Assembly: GCA_017794925.1 (NCBI GenBank)
Contig: CP051238.1
Span: forward strand, 408,934 to 472,933
Source: Aestuariibacter sp.
GTDB lineage: Bacteria; Pseudomonadota; Gammaproteobacteria; Enterobacterales; Alteromonadaceae
DNA: 64,000 nt
Direction: 5' to 3'
Below the pieces are notes generated by a model. That model was not told the DNA's origin and searched no databases. It was given only the letters and a program-made list of their open reading frames with translations. Of the stretch, positions 54,470-63,835 are shown one piece after another; the first letter of the stretch is position 1, and each line of letters opens with the position of its first letter. The translations under genes were made by a program, and so were the position numbers.

Positions 54470-55231
54470 ATGAAAGTACATACCCTGGCGGGCTACATTC
54501 AACATATTTATCTGGTGGAAACACCGGGCGGCTTGTTGTTGCTGGATGGCTGTAGTCGGGCCGATGCACACAAAGTTTGTACGTTTATTACTCACACACT
54601 CAACCGGCCTCTCACGGATTTAAAGCTGATTGTCGTCACGCATATGCACCCGGACCACGCCGGCGGCGCGCACACGTTACGCAAACTAACCGGTGCAAAA
54701 ATAGCGGCCCATCCCAAAGCAGCGAAATGGTATTCAGGTGTGATGGGGCGAGCGGCCCATTTAATTGATGTCAGCCTGACGTGGTGGGTGGCTGGTCGTT
54801 TGGGCAAACCGAAAAAGCATATCTGGTACAGCCCCATATTGAAGCCGGATATTATTCTGCTTGACGAACAAACGCTGCCGGACTTTGAAGACTGGCAGGT
54901 GTTATTCACCCCCGGGCATACCGACCATGACATCACCTTGTATCACGGTGAAACCAGTCAGGCTTACGTTGCCGACTTAATGGTATCGGTGAAACGCCAG
55001 CTTGCCCCGCCTTACCCTATTTGCCACCCCAATCAGTACAAGCAGTCATTGAAGCGCATTCAGACGCTACAGCCGCAAACCGTGTTCTGCGCACACGTGC
55101 CACCACTGTCGATTAACAACATCGACTTTGAGGCCATTATTCAACAAGCTCCGGTGCTACCGAAGAATCACTGGCATTCAGCAAAAAACCGTATTGCCCA
55201 CGCACTAGGCGGGCAGAATGCGGCGCATTAA
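54470..55231 (+). CDS. MBL-fold metallo-hydrolase
   Basis: This 253-residue protein has the metal motif VVTHMHPDHAGG (HxHxDH, about 64-76), then TPGHTDHDIT with metal His and a GETSQAYVADLM Asp motif. This gives a two-zinc site as in glyoxalase II-like and lactonase-like hydrolases. It follows the acyltransferase by 11 bases and may hydrolyse a related thioester or ester, but no substrate can be read. Confidence 0.9.
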   Translation: MKVHTLAGYIQHIYLVETPGGLLLLDGCSRADAHKVCTFITHTLNRPLTDLKLIVVTHMHPDHAGGAHTLRKLTGAKIAAHPKAAKWYSGVMGRAAHLIDVSLTWWVAGRLGKPKKHIWYSPILKPDIILLDEQTLPDFEDWQVLFTPGHTDHDITLYHGETSQAYVADLMVSVKRQLAPPYPICHPNQYKQSLKRIQTLQPQTVFCAHVPPLSINNIDFEAIIQQAPVLPKNHWHSAKNRIAHALGGQNAAH

Positions 55232-55259
55232 AGACAGCGCCTTCTGCAAAGAAAAGCCC

Positions 55260-56213
55260 CTATAGTATTTTCTTTAGTGCGTTTACCATTTCCTGATTAA
55301 ACATGTTAGCCAGCTTCGTTTCCGGGGCAATGGATTCAAATGCGTGAAAAGCACCGGGCACTTCATTCAGTATTACGGGTATGCCTAGTGCCTGAAGGGC
55401 GTTGGCATAACGCAGGTTTTCGTCATAAAACAAATCCAGGTCGCCTACCGCGATATAAGTAGCGGGCAAGTCAGCGGAAAGGGACTGTCTGGCCGGCACA
55501 GTAAAGGGCTTTGAGCTGTCTTTACCGGGCGTACGGCCAAGCGCCGCCTGCCAGCCATACTGATTTTGTTCTGCTGTCCACAAGTACATACCCTTAGGAG
55601 GCTCAGGCAAAAAGGTACTGCCTGTTCTGTCATCCAGCATAGGGTAAATTAACGCCTGGCATTTAACAGCATACTCATTTCGGTGCGCGGCATATTGCGC
55701 CAGCAATGCGGCGTGTCCGCCTCCGGCGCTGAAGCCTAGTAAACCTATACGTGTATTATTAATACCCAGCGTTTCGCTATGCTGATGAGTCCAGACCAGC
55801 GCCGCATAACTTTGTTTTACCACCTCATCAATACGCATTTCCGGCGCTAACCCATAATCCACACTCACGACCACGCACCCCAGATCCAGTGCTAATTGCT
55901 GCATACGGGAAAAGCCATTCTGGCAACTGCCCATCACAAACCCGCCGCCGTGAAAGTGCAGCAACGCCGGCTTTTTCGTATCCGTAGAAGCGTTAATTAC
56001 CCACACCCGTACGCTCGGTGTCTCAGTGCTTTGCGCAATGTCATGAGACTTGATCGCAGGAAAATCACTAACGGGTGATACGTTGAACTTATTGCGTTTG
56101 CGATAGAAACCGAGGGTTTTACCACTTAACGGCGGATTGGAGGCGGTAGCATCCAGCAGTGCGTTTAGTGATTCGACTAATTCAGGGGCAACGGCCGGAT
56201 GGATAGGCGTCAT
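55260..56213 (-). CDS. Hormone-sensitive-lipase-type esterase (alpha/beta hydrolase)
   Basis: This 317-residue protein has HFHGGGFVMG (oxyanion hole, about residue 86-95) and the nucleophile elbow GLLGFSAGGGHAAL. The catalytic Asp is in VGDLDLFYDE and His in GAFHAFE. These mark the HSL branch, whose members hydrolyse short-chain esters. No signal peptide. Convergent with the MBL gene (28-base gap). Confidence 0.92.
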   Translation of the reverse strand: MTPIHPAVAPELVESLNALLDATASNPPLSGKTLGFYRKRNKFNVSPVSDFPAIKSHDIAQSTETPSVRVWVINASTDTKKPALLHFHGGGFVMGSCQNGFSRMQQLALDLGCVVVSVDYGLAPEMRIDEVVKQSYAALVWTHQHSETLGINNTRIGLLGFSAGGGHAALLAQYAAHRNEYAVKCQALIYPMLDDRTGSTFLPEPPKGMYLWTAEQNQYGWQAALGRTPGKDSSKPFTVPARQSLSADLPATYIAVGDLDLFYDENLRYANALQALGIPVILNEVPGAFHAFESIAPETKLANMFNQEMVNALKKIL

Positions 56214-56257
56214 GATTTACCTGTGTAAACTGCAGTAAGAAGACGAGTATATCGACA

Positions 56258-56281
56258 ATAAAAAAACCCCGCAAAGCGGGG
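56258..56281 (-). terminator. Terminator of the RND/LolA-like operon
   Basis: CCCCGC/GCGGGG with loop AAA, followed on the minus strand by seven T, lies about 50 bases after the last gene (DUF2892). A textbook intrinsic terminator. Confidence 0.88.
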
Positions 56282-56330
56282 TGAGAACAGGACGGAACAT
56301 CCCTGATGAGTGAAAGGGTACGATGTGCTT

Positions 56331-56546
56331 TTACTGGCCGGTTGCCATCTCTTTCTCCGTTTTAAAGCCAAATACTTTGCGCAGTACTATGGTAGCCGGG
56401 CAAAAGCCGGTAAAGCTCTGTTGAAACAAGTTTGCACCAATGAACACGGTGAACCACAGGAAATTTTCATGTACAAACCAGGTTAGTGCCACCGACAGTA
56501 GCACCATAAATCCGGCAAACGCCGTTAACGCTCTTTCTGCAGACAT
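56331..56546 (-). CDS. DUF2892 small membrane protein
   Basis: This 71-residue protein has two helices (about 8-25 and 28-45) followed by the family motif GFCPATIVLRKVFG. DUF2892 is also the C-terminal half of YgaP-type rhodaneses, which handle sulfane sulfur; here it stands alone. AGGAG lies 8 bases upstream. It is the last gene of the exporter operon, 11 bases after the DUF1302-like gene. Role unknown. Confidence 0.85.
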   Translation of the reverse strand: MSAERALTAFAGFMVLLSVALTWFVHENFLWFTVFIGANLFQQSFTGFCPATIVLRKVFGFKTEKEMATGQ

Positions 56547-56557
56547 CGCATTAGCTC

Positions 56558-57898
56558 CTAATAAAAGTATCGGAAAGACGCATACACATTGCTGGCGTCT
56601 TCGAACTGTGAATAAAAAGTATGAGGCTCATCGCCGTAAAACAGATTAAAACCACCGTTTACCTGCCAGTCATCCACGGGCGAATAGGTTGCACGAAACT
56701 TCATATAACCGTCGCTATCGGTAGGCGAATAAAAGTTAAACCAGTTTAGGGTCAGGGTTTGACGCATTGCCCGGTACATCAGTTGAGTTGTCACCACATG
56801 ACGATTAGCTTCCTGTTCATACTGTGGCCAGTATGAATTGGCTATCAGCGCATCGTGATCCGCGGTTTTCTCCATATACCACTGCACACTACCGGTCAGA
56901 TTCGCCACCAACTCCTGTTCATAGCCCACCAAAAAGCGATGTTGGCTGTTAGGCACTAATGGGTTACTCCCATCGGTATCGTCAATAGCATCGTGATAAG
57001 CGTACTCGGCTTTTGCCAGGCCCGGCCCTAATGGTTTCACCGCACTGGCTCCCCACACATTTAAGCGGCTGTAGCGTGGCTGGCCTTGTTCGTCGGCGGC
57101 CATAGGGGTTTTGTTAAACCCGCGATAACCGTAAAACGCCAGCTCGGTTTGCCCAAGGGTTTTATAGATACGCAACGCCCACTCTGCGCTATCCGGCTCA
57201 TTCTTATCCAACACACGAAAGCCCGGTGCGACGTTCATTTGGGCCTGGGGGCTGAAAAACGAAAAGTAATCACCAGTGATACCGTTATCCGGTTCGAATT
57301 GGGGCGTTACCACCACATCAATGTTTGCTACATCAAAATAACCCGACAGTTTGGCAGACAAACTCGGCGCCTTGAGATATTCATCGTCACGCCCCGCAAA
57401 AAACGACTGGTAGTCCTTGGGAAACATGTCGTTTAAAAATACATAGTCACCCGTTCCCCAGGTCAGCACCTGCTGGCCCAGCTTAGCGTCGAATTTACGT
57501 CCCCATTCACCTAAAAATCCCAGATTGCCTTGCCACGCCAGTTCGCGTACCTGGGTTTCAACACTGTTTAATACGCCGTCGTAATACAGATCGCCGCGAA
57601 AGGATAATGTTGACGCACTCAGCGCGTAATCAGCCTGCAGTTGCACGCGAGCATCCTGCAATGTAGTGTCTCTTGCTACGGCTGCGTCGTTGTTTAAACG
57701 TGTGCCTGCCGCCAGCTCCACAAAGCCTGCCCAGGTAAATGGTGATACTTCCTCGGGTTCATCAAAATCCCCCCAGTCTGCCCAATCATCGGCGGTAGAC
57801 TGAACGTCTGTACTTTCTTGTGCCCACACTCCGGTTTGACCGGCTAAGCCAGTTAAAAACACGGCATTGACTATGAGTATTTTCAGCGTCTGACGCAT
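56558..57898 (-). CDS. DUF1302-like outer-membrane beta-barrel
   Basis: This 446-residue protein has a signal peptide (cleavage near GVWA|QE), an acidic linker with DDWADWGDFDEPEE, and then a long barrel region with alternating strands and the family-like stretch LTWGTGDYVFLNDMFPKDYQ. It ends in an aromatic strand finishing ASFRYFY. Such porin-like proteins occur with RND exporters and LolA-like proteins and may form the outer-membrane exit or receptor. It lies 4 bases after the LolA-like gene. Confidence 0.78.
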   Translation of the reverse strand: MRQTLKILIVNAVFLTGLAGQTGVWAQESTDVQSTADDWADWGDFDEPEEVSPFTWAGFVELAAGTRLNNDAAVARDTTLQDARVQLQADYALSASTLSFRGDLYYDGVLNSVETQVRELAWQGNLGFLGEWGRKFDAKLGQQVLTWGTGDYVFLNDMFPKDYQSFFAGRDDEYLKAPSLSAKLSGYFDVANIDVVVTPQFEPDNGITGDYFSFFSPQAQMNVAPGFRVLDKNEPDSAEWALRIYKTLGQTELAFYGYRGFNKTPMAADEQGQPRYSRLNVWGASAVKPLGPGLAKAEYAYHDAIDDTDGSNPLVPNSQHRFLVGYEQELVANLTGSVQWYMEKTADHDALIANSYWPQYEQEANRHVVTTQLMYRAMRQTLTLNWFNFYSPTDSDGYMKFRATYSPVDDWQVNGGFNLFYGDEPHTFYSQFEDASNVYASFRYFY

Positions 57899-57902
57899 AG
57901 CG

Positions 57903-58697
57903 TTATTTCAACCACTGCACTGGGGGCGTACGCAGGCTACGTTCACTAAACACATCCTCTGGCAGACCAATGTTGTATTCAGTGCCGCGGAACTCCATGA
58001 GCGTGTAACCACCATTTGCCAGATCCGACACTTTGGAGCGAAGCACGGTGGGGAAGCCCTGAACGGCATCAACCTGCACAGACTCTACGCGACGATAATT
58101 TGTGCCGTCTGCCTGATAAAAGTTAATCAGCACTGGTAATGATGTCGCTTTGTCGATTTCAACGACGTAGTGGGCAAACTCAACAGTCTCAGGCTGTTTT
58201 GGTACCGCCTTCAATACGTACCGGTCAGCCGTTTCCTCTGTCAGAGTAAAATCGTCCTGAGAGACCGCTCGCCCTGAAACGTCTTCATAAAAGAAGTGAG
58301 ATCCGACAAACGAGGTGCGTTTATCTCCCGCAGAAATACGCTTCACCAGATCCAGCGCTGGCAAATACAACCAACGATCATCATCCACTGACGTCTTCGC
58401 ATGCTTTTCTACGCGAAAAACCGTGTCCTTCACATCAGTGGGACGTGAAAAGAACACCATCATTTGCTGATCGCCGTTGTCTTCCACATCTTTACGCAAA
58501 ATAGTGAACTGGCGCATTTGCTTACGCCCCTGGCTATCAACAATCATCATACGGGCGTCAGCGCGGCCGTCATCACCGGCATAATATGCCGCCTTCTCAG
58601 CCTGTTTGATAAGCACATCAACATCTATCTCTGCCTGTGCAACTGGCATGAACGCCATCGCTGCCAACAAACCTAAAGTAACCAAACTACGTTTCAT
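57903..58697 (-). CDS. LolA-like outer-membrane lipoprotein-sorting protein
   Basis: This 264-residue periplasmic protein has a signal peptide (cleavage PVAQA|EI). The beta half-barrel of the LolA/LolB fold is evident from MIVDSQGRKQMRQFTILR, DRWLYLPALDLVKRISAGDKRTSFVGSHF and RSKVSDLANGGYTLMEF. It is the YbbR-neighbour type found with MMPL exporters and is not the housekeeping LolA. Likely carries a lipid or lipidated substrate across the periplasm from the RND protein encoded 9 bases upstream. Confidence 0.88.
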   Translation of the reverse strand: MKRSLVTLGLLAAMAFMPVAQAEIDVDVLIKQAEKAAYYAGDDGRADARMMIVDSQGRKQMRQFTILRKDVEDNGDQQMMVFFSRPTDVKDTVFRVEKHAKTSVDDDRWLYLPALDLVKRISAGDKRTSFVGSHFFYEDVSGRAVSQDDFTLTEETADRYVLKAVPKQPETVEFAHYVVEIDKATSLPVLINFYQADGTNYRRVESVQVDAVQGFPTVLRSKVSDLANGGYTLMEFRGTEYNIGLPEDVFSERSLRTPPVQWLK

Positions 58698-58706
58698 ACC
58701 GACTCC

Positions 58707-61259
58707 TTATTTCGCCGATTTAAAGACTATCTTGTGACCCAGGCTCATTACTGCAGGAAGCAGTAATAACGTCACCAGCGCAGATACCGCCATAATACTG
58801 GCAAGGAACACGCCAACAGTGATGTAAGGTACCAGCGGAGCAAACAATAACGGGGTAAAACCCAGAGCAATGACCAGCGCATTACGTGAGATTGCCGTGG
58901 CTGGTTCTTCAAACATTAACGCCATGGTTTGCTTAACACTTTGTGTGTCATTGAATGTCGCGCGGGCCCGCTCGAGGAAGTGAATAGCAAAGTCCACAGA
59001 CAAACCAAGTGTCAGCGCAGACAACACCGCTATTGGCATATCGTAGTCTTTACCCACTATTCCTATCAGCCCGTATATAAAGGTTATCGTGATAGTAAGT
59101 GGTAACATCGCCAGTATGCCGTACACAAACGAGCGGAACAGCACTACCATCATAATAAAGACCATAACGAACGCGCCCAGCAAGCTGTCGAGCATGCCTG
59201 CCACCATATTTTCCTGCCACACGACATTCAGATAAGCTTTACCTGCCCAATCCGCTTCAATACCGGCTGGCATTGGATGGCTGGCAATATACGAATCGAC
59301 CAGTTCAATGACCGCAGTCATATCCTGATTATCACCACTGGTTAACTGTAGCCAAACCAGCGCAGAACGGTAATCCGGCGTCACAAAGTGCCACAGGTCA
59401 TTTGGACGGTGAGAAGACTGGTACTGCAACAGCGTCTGGGCTACCGCGTTACCCGAATCAGGGAGCTGGTAGTCTTGTGCTTCGCCTGAGCGCAATTCAC
59501 GGTTAACCACTTTCACCACATCGGGTAAGGCGTTGGATTTACCCACCAAGCCAGACGCTGTCAGGGCCTCTTGCAATGACTCGATATAAGCGAGTACTTC
59601 CGGATTCTGGAATGTTTTGCTCTGGCTATTTGCCTGCTCGGCCGATGCCATGACGTTATCCAGATAGGTCATTTCCTCGTCGCTAAGATCGCTAAACAAC
59701 TTGTCGTCAATCGCTACAATTAGGTTTTGCAATTGTTCTTCTGGTGCGCCGCTGCCTATGGCTGCTAGCGTCTCACTCTTCCAGCTTGTCAACGAATCCG
59801 GCATGTCACCACTCTCCAGCAGAGATGCAGCAGTCGGAAGTTCTGAACGGTCGGTCAGCACCAGATACGCATTGTAGGTTCCGGCGAAGTTTTCGTTTAA
59901 TACGCGGTCGGCCACGCGAATTTCGTGATCAGACTTAAACCAGCGTACCGGGTTGTCGTTGATTTGAATCTGCGTGACGCCCCAGGCAGAGACCACAAAC
60001 ACCGCACCAAATGCAGCCAGCAACAGACCTTGCCGACCCGTGGCCAACTTGCCTAAACCCCTTGCCATGCGCGCAATATTCGAACCCTGTCCAGCGCCAT
60101 CCTCGTGCATGGCGGCCTGGAGTTTTTCCAGTGCAGAATCACTCATACGCGACAAGTAAGCCGGGATAAACGTAATCGTCACCACAAAGGCAAACAGAAT
60201 GCCGAAACCAACAAACGCACCAAAGATCTGCACTGGTGGAATTGGTGTGAGCATTAATGAGAAGAAGCCCACCGACGAGGTTACCGAGGTATACAACATC
60301 GGCGTGAAAAGGTGACCCACAACCTCTTCAACAACGGCTTTTAAATCTTCACCCGGCTTATAGCGGTCAGAAAATTCAGACAGAATGTGAACTGAATCCA
60401 CTACCGCGATGGGCATCAGAAAAATGGCTATCATTGACGACATAATGTGCACGGTAAAGCCAAAGCCAATTAGCAGGCCCATGGTGACTATCACAGTTGC
60501 CATCGCCACAATCATAGGGGCCGTAATAAGCGGAATATTGCGGAAGAAAATAAACAATAAGATGAAGATGGTCAGGCCCGCCAGTGGCGCTGAAATGCCC
60601 ATTTGTACAAACATCTCAAAACCGAACTGATCTTCTGCAACCGGTAGCCCGGTGATATACCACTGTTCAGTGCCGTCGAATGTATCAATCGTGGCGCGAA
60701 TTTCTTCTGCTATCCGATAGCTTTCATTTTTATCAATAATCGGCACGTAGATCGCCGCCGCTTTACCGTTTTGCGATACCAGCGTGTCGTAAAGTAGCGG
60801 CAGTCTCTCAATGTTAGTTTGAATTTGCTGAGCAGCAGCATCAGATACCGGCGCATCTGGCATCATCCATTCAAAGCGAATTGTCCCAGGCCCGGCCTGA
60901 GAAATATTATCAACCGTAGAAATCGACATGAGATCGGCATCCACAACGCCATCGATTGCCAAAATTGACTGGGTTAAGTCAAAAATGTCAGACAAAGATG
61001 TCGTATTGTACACACCATTGGTATCGGTTTCGTTCACTACACCCACCACAATGGCATCGTGCATGGCGAAATTCGCCTTCGTTTGATTGTGGAACGTACG
61101 TGCCGGATGGTCGGCCGCCAGCATATTCTCCGGGTCCGTATCAATGGTAATCCGGGGGATCTGGCTGCCTATGCCGAGTGTCAGCAACAACAAGACAGCA
61201 TAAATCCATAAGGGTTTATGCGTACTGATTGCTACAAGTTTTCCTGACAAGGTGTTCAT
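58707..61259 (-). CDS. RND/MMPL-family exporter
   Basis: This 850-residue protein (from ATG 61259; a GTG at 61271 is possible) has twelve helices in two halves, with a sterol-sensing-like segment (PLAGLTIFILLFIFFRNIPLI and DSVHILSEFSDRY). The second half carries LGLSVDFAIHFLERARA. Two large periplasmic loops (about 40-215 and 430-690) are typical. With the LolA-like and barrel genes it forms a three-part envelope export system, probably for a hydrophobic molecule or lipid. First gene of the operon. Confidence 0.9.
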   Translation of the reverse strand: MNTLSGKLVAISTHKPLWIYAVLLLLTLGIGSQIPRITIDTDPENMLAADHPARTFHNQTKANFAMHDAIVVGVVNETDTNGVYNTTSLSDIFDLTQSILAIDGVVDADLMSISTVDNISQAGPGTIRFEWMMPDAPVSDAAAQQIQTNIERLPLLYDTLVSQNGKAAAIYVPIIDKNESYRIAEEIRATIDTFDGTEQWYITGLPVAEDQFGFEMFVQMGISAPLAGLTIFILLFIFFRNIPLITAPMIVAMATVIVTMGLLIGFGFTVHIMSSMIAIFLMPIAVVDSVHILSEFSDRYKPGEDLKAVVEEVVGHLFTPMLYTSVTSSVGFFSLMLTPIPPVQIFGAFVGFGILFAFVVTITFIPAYLSRMSDSALEKLQAAMHEDGAGQGSNIARMARGLGKLATGRQGLLLAAFGAVFVVSAWGVTQIQINDNPVRWFKSDHEIRVADRVLNENFAGTYNAYLVLTDRSELPTAASLLESGDMPDSLTSWKSETLAAIGSGAPEEQLQNLIVAIDDKLFSDLSDEEMTYLDNVMASAEQANSQSKTFQNPEVLAYIESLQEALTASGLVGKSNALPDVVKVVNRELRSGEAQDYQLPDSGNAVAQTLLQYQSSHRPNDLWHFVTPDYRSALVWLQLTSGDNQDMTAVIELVDSYIASHPMPAGIEADWAGKAYLNVVWQENMVAGMLDSLLGAFVMVFIMMVVLFRSFVYGILAMLPLTITITFIYGLIGIVGKDYDMPIAVLSALTLGLSVDFAIHFLERARATFNDTQSVKQTMALMFEEPATAISRNALVIALGFTPLLFAPLVPYITVGVFLASIMAVSALVTLLLLPAVMSLGHKIVFKSAK

Positions 61260-61432
61260 AATACTTTTCACTGTTACCGCTTAAGATAATGTCTTACAGC
61301 AATATATGCGCCATTTCTAATATATCAAGTAAAACGGATCAGCTTAGCGGTGCTTTTGCGTCGCTTAAGCACCGTTATGTGCATCTAAGATATGGTAGAA
61401 TTTGTGTCTCTCTTAATGATAGATGCTTTTCC

Positions 61433-62632
61433 ATGACTTTCCGTTTGTTGTTTTTTGCCCTACTTGCCACAGCAATGGGTCAGTCTGTCGTAATGACAAC
61501 GCTCCCCCCGTTAGGCAGGGAAGTTGGCTTAACGGAATTCCAGGTCGCGTTTCTAATGTCCAGCTCTGCGTTAATGTACGCAGCAGGCAATGCGCTGTGG
61601 TCAAGAGTTGGCAAGCGCAAAGGCTATCGTCGGGTGCTCATAACAGGCTTGACTGGCTACACTATCGGCACGCTGGTTTTTGCGACGGTTTGGTTAAGCG
61701 GCTTTCAAGGCTGGCTGGTGGGTACGGCGTTATTCTTTGCGCTGACCGCGGCCCGGTCCGGCCAGGCCACCATTATGTCCGCTACCCCGCCCTCTGTAGT
61801 AGGTTACGCGATCTCTATCAGTGCCGAGCACGAGCGTGTGAAAGCCATCAGTAAAGTGTCATCTGCCCACAGCTTGGGGCAAATACTGGGGCCCACTCTG
61901 GCTGGTTTACTGGTAGGTTTTCATTTGTTAACGCCACTGTATGCCATTTCGCTGATGACATTTACCGCACTTGTTCTGGTATGGCGATACCTGCCCAACA
62001 ATCAGGTTGTCGCCTCGTCAGCGCCTCCTAAGAAGCCGGCAGCAATCACAACGCATAGTATTCAGCCCTTTGTGCCATTGGTTATAGCCATGAACGCTTG
62101 TGTATTTCTTGCCGTTGCAATGATGCAACAGTCGCTGGCGTTTTTCCTTATCGATCATCACGGAGCATCGACAACAGAAGCCGCTCAAGGTGTCGGGCTA
62201 GCCATGATGATCAGCGCCGTGTGCGCACTGGTTGTTCAGTTTACGTTGGTACAACGCACCAGCATGCATCCGGCAAACTTAATAAAACTGGCCTTCCCTT
62301 TGTTATCACTTGGCTATTTGATTCTGTTCCTACATCAAGACCAAAGCCAAATGTATTTTGCCATGGTGTTTTTAGGCAGCGGACTTGGGATTAGTTATCC
62401 TGCTGTTGCCGCGCTGGCCACGTCGAGTTGTAAACCAGAGAATCAAGCTACCGTAACGGGGTTTATAACAGCATCCCCGGCGATGGGTTATATCATTGGG
62501 CCACCTATTGCAGCATCGCTGTATCAAATCAGCCATCGCGCGCCGTTTCTTGCTTCTTCCATCATGTTGGCAACGGTAACATTAATTGCCATCGGCCATT
62601 TACGAGCAAAGCCCAATCGCATAGATGATTAA
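61433..62632 (+). CDS. MFS transporter
   Basis: From ATG 61433 (399 residues) the protein has twelve helices and begins MTFRLLFFALLATAMGQSVV. A longer frame begins at 61289 but adds a non-hydrophobic stretch without a good ribosome binding site. The loop with KRKGYRRVLITGLTGY is an MFS cytoplasmic loop 2-3 motif. Drug/metabolite efflux is the usual role of similar proteins; the substrate is unknown. Diverges from the RND operon. Confidence 0.85.
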   Translation: MTFRLLFFALLATAMGQSVVMTTLPPLGREVGLTEFQVAFLMSSSALMYAAGNALWSRVGKRKGYRRVLITGLTGYTIGTLVFATVWLSGFQGWLVGTALFFALTAARSGQATIMSATPPSVVGYAISISAEHERVKAISKVSSAHSLGQILGPTLAGLLVGFHLLTPLYAISLMTFTALVLVWRYLPNNQVVASSAPPKKPAAITTHSIQPFVPLVIAMNACVFLAVAMMQQSLAFFLIDHHGASTTEAAQGVGLAMMISAVCALVVQFTLVQRTSMHPANLIKLAFPLLSLGYLILFLHQDQSQMYFAMVFLGSGLGISYPAVAALATSSCKPENQATVTGFITASPAMGYIIGPPIAASLYQISHRAPFLASSIMLATVTLIAIGHLRAKPNRIDD

Positions 62633-62730
62633 TTGTAACAAGCCACGTCGCTACCAGGGATAACGCTTGCAGAGAATGAAAGGGCATGATGAACTTTCAG
62701 GTACTCGAAGTATGATAACAAGGACTGTTG

Positions 62731-63723
62731 ATGAGAAAGGTCACTCGCTACCGTCTGGTATTTTTAGTTCTGGCAGTTTGCCTGTATACCATTGGGGTGA
62801 AACTTACGCCTGAGCAATTTTTAGCTGATGAAAACCTGCCGGTGTTTATTAGTTTGTTTGCCCTCTATTTTGCGATTATTCCCGCACTTCATCTGGTGTT
62901 GGTGATACTGGGAACCAAGCAAAAGCTCTGGAAGATTCTCATCCCCTTCTCGACATCGTCACTGGTATGTCGTTATTCCATGCCAACAGAACTTGCTGGC
63001 TATTTTGAGTTTATTGCTTACCTTCGCTATCCACTTATTGCCATACTACTCATTATTGAACTAGCTATCGTTTACCACGTTGTTCGCATGCTATGGAAAT
63101 GCCGGTCTATGCAAGGTGATCCCAGAGCATCCGCGATTAAAACCATGGCCGATGAAGATGAGAAAAAACGTACTACTGCCATTCTTTTTGCTTACGAACC
63201 CGCCACCTGGTACTACCTTTTTCCGTTTTTAAGTCGTCATCACGCCCCGTCGTTAGTGAATCTCAGACTGGCATCTTCATCGCCAATTACATTTATACTG
63301 TTATTAACCGGGCTAATTGCCATCACTACAGGCTTATACTACTCACTGGCTTTATGGTCAGAACTTGCTGCCATTATCGTGTCATCGTTAATGGGTTATT
63401 CATTTATTTACTTAATTGCGAACTACCGAATCAGCAAGCACCATTCTGTATATGTCTTAGATGAACATCTGGTAATTAACAATAACTTTTTGAACCTGAT
63501 AGTGATCCCTGTTAGCCAGATTTTACAGGTACAAACAGACTTCAATGATCAGCCTGATTCAGACGCTTTGTGTTTGGGAAAAGGGCCAGCGAACGCTAAG
63601 CTGACACTAGCATCACCCTATTGTTATTACAGCATGATGGGGTCGCTTACCGACTATGTCACAGAGGTTTATTTGTCAGTAGACAAGCCTGAAAGTCTTA
63701 ACCAACTGGCAAAATCAAATTAG
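62731..63723 (+). CDS. Multi-pass membrane protein of unknown function
   Basis: From ATG 62731 (AAGGA upstream) this is a 330-residue protein. It has about six helices (near 7-25, 35-60, 85-105, 190-215, 215-235) and a cytoplasmic insert with MADEDEKKRTT. The C-terminal part (about 250-330) is a soluble beta-rich stretch resembling a PH-like domain (SVYVLDEHLVINNNFLNLIVIP). No family is recognised with confidence. It is a single gene, followed by the TetR regulator. Confidence 0.6.
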   Translation: MRKVTRYRLVFLVLAVCLYTIGVKLTPEQFLADENLPVFISLFALYFAIIPALHLVLVILGTKQKLWKILIPFSTSSLVCRYSMPTELAGYFEFIAYLRYPLIAILLIIELAIVYHVVRMLWKCRSMQGDPRASAIKTMADEDEKKRTTAILFAYEPATWYYLFPFLSRHHAPSLVNLRLASSSPITFILLLTGLIAITTGLYYSLALWSELAAIIVSSLMGYSFIYLIANYRISKHHSVYVLDEHLVINNNFLNLIVIPVSQILQVQTDFNDQPDSDALCLGKGPANAKLTLASPYCYYSMMGSLTDYVTEVYLSVDKPESLNQLAKSN

Positions 63724-63803
63724 ACAATCCGGTATAATATTTATATATATCAAGCCATAGAAAAGACATAAAGAAAAAATTGCAAGCTCACCATAAAATA
63801 TAT

Positions 63804-63813
63804 AGACTGGTCT
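63804..63813. promoter_or_regulatory. Inverted repeat upstream of the TetR gene
   Basis: AGAC-TG-GTCT, flanked by near-symmetric TAT/GTATA, lies 22 bases before the TetR start codon. Operators of TetR regulators are commonly placed this way for autoregulation. Confidence 0.45.
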
Positions 63814-63835
63814 GTATATTTATCGAGGACAACGT

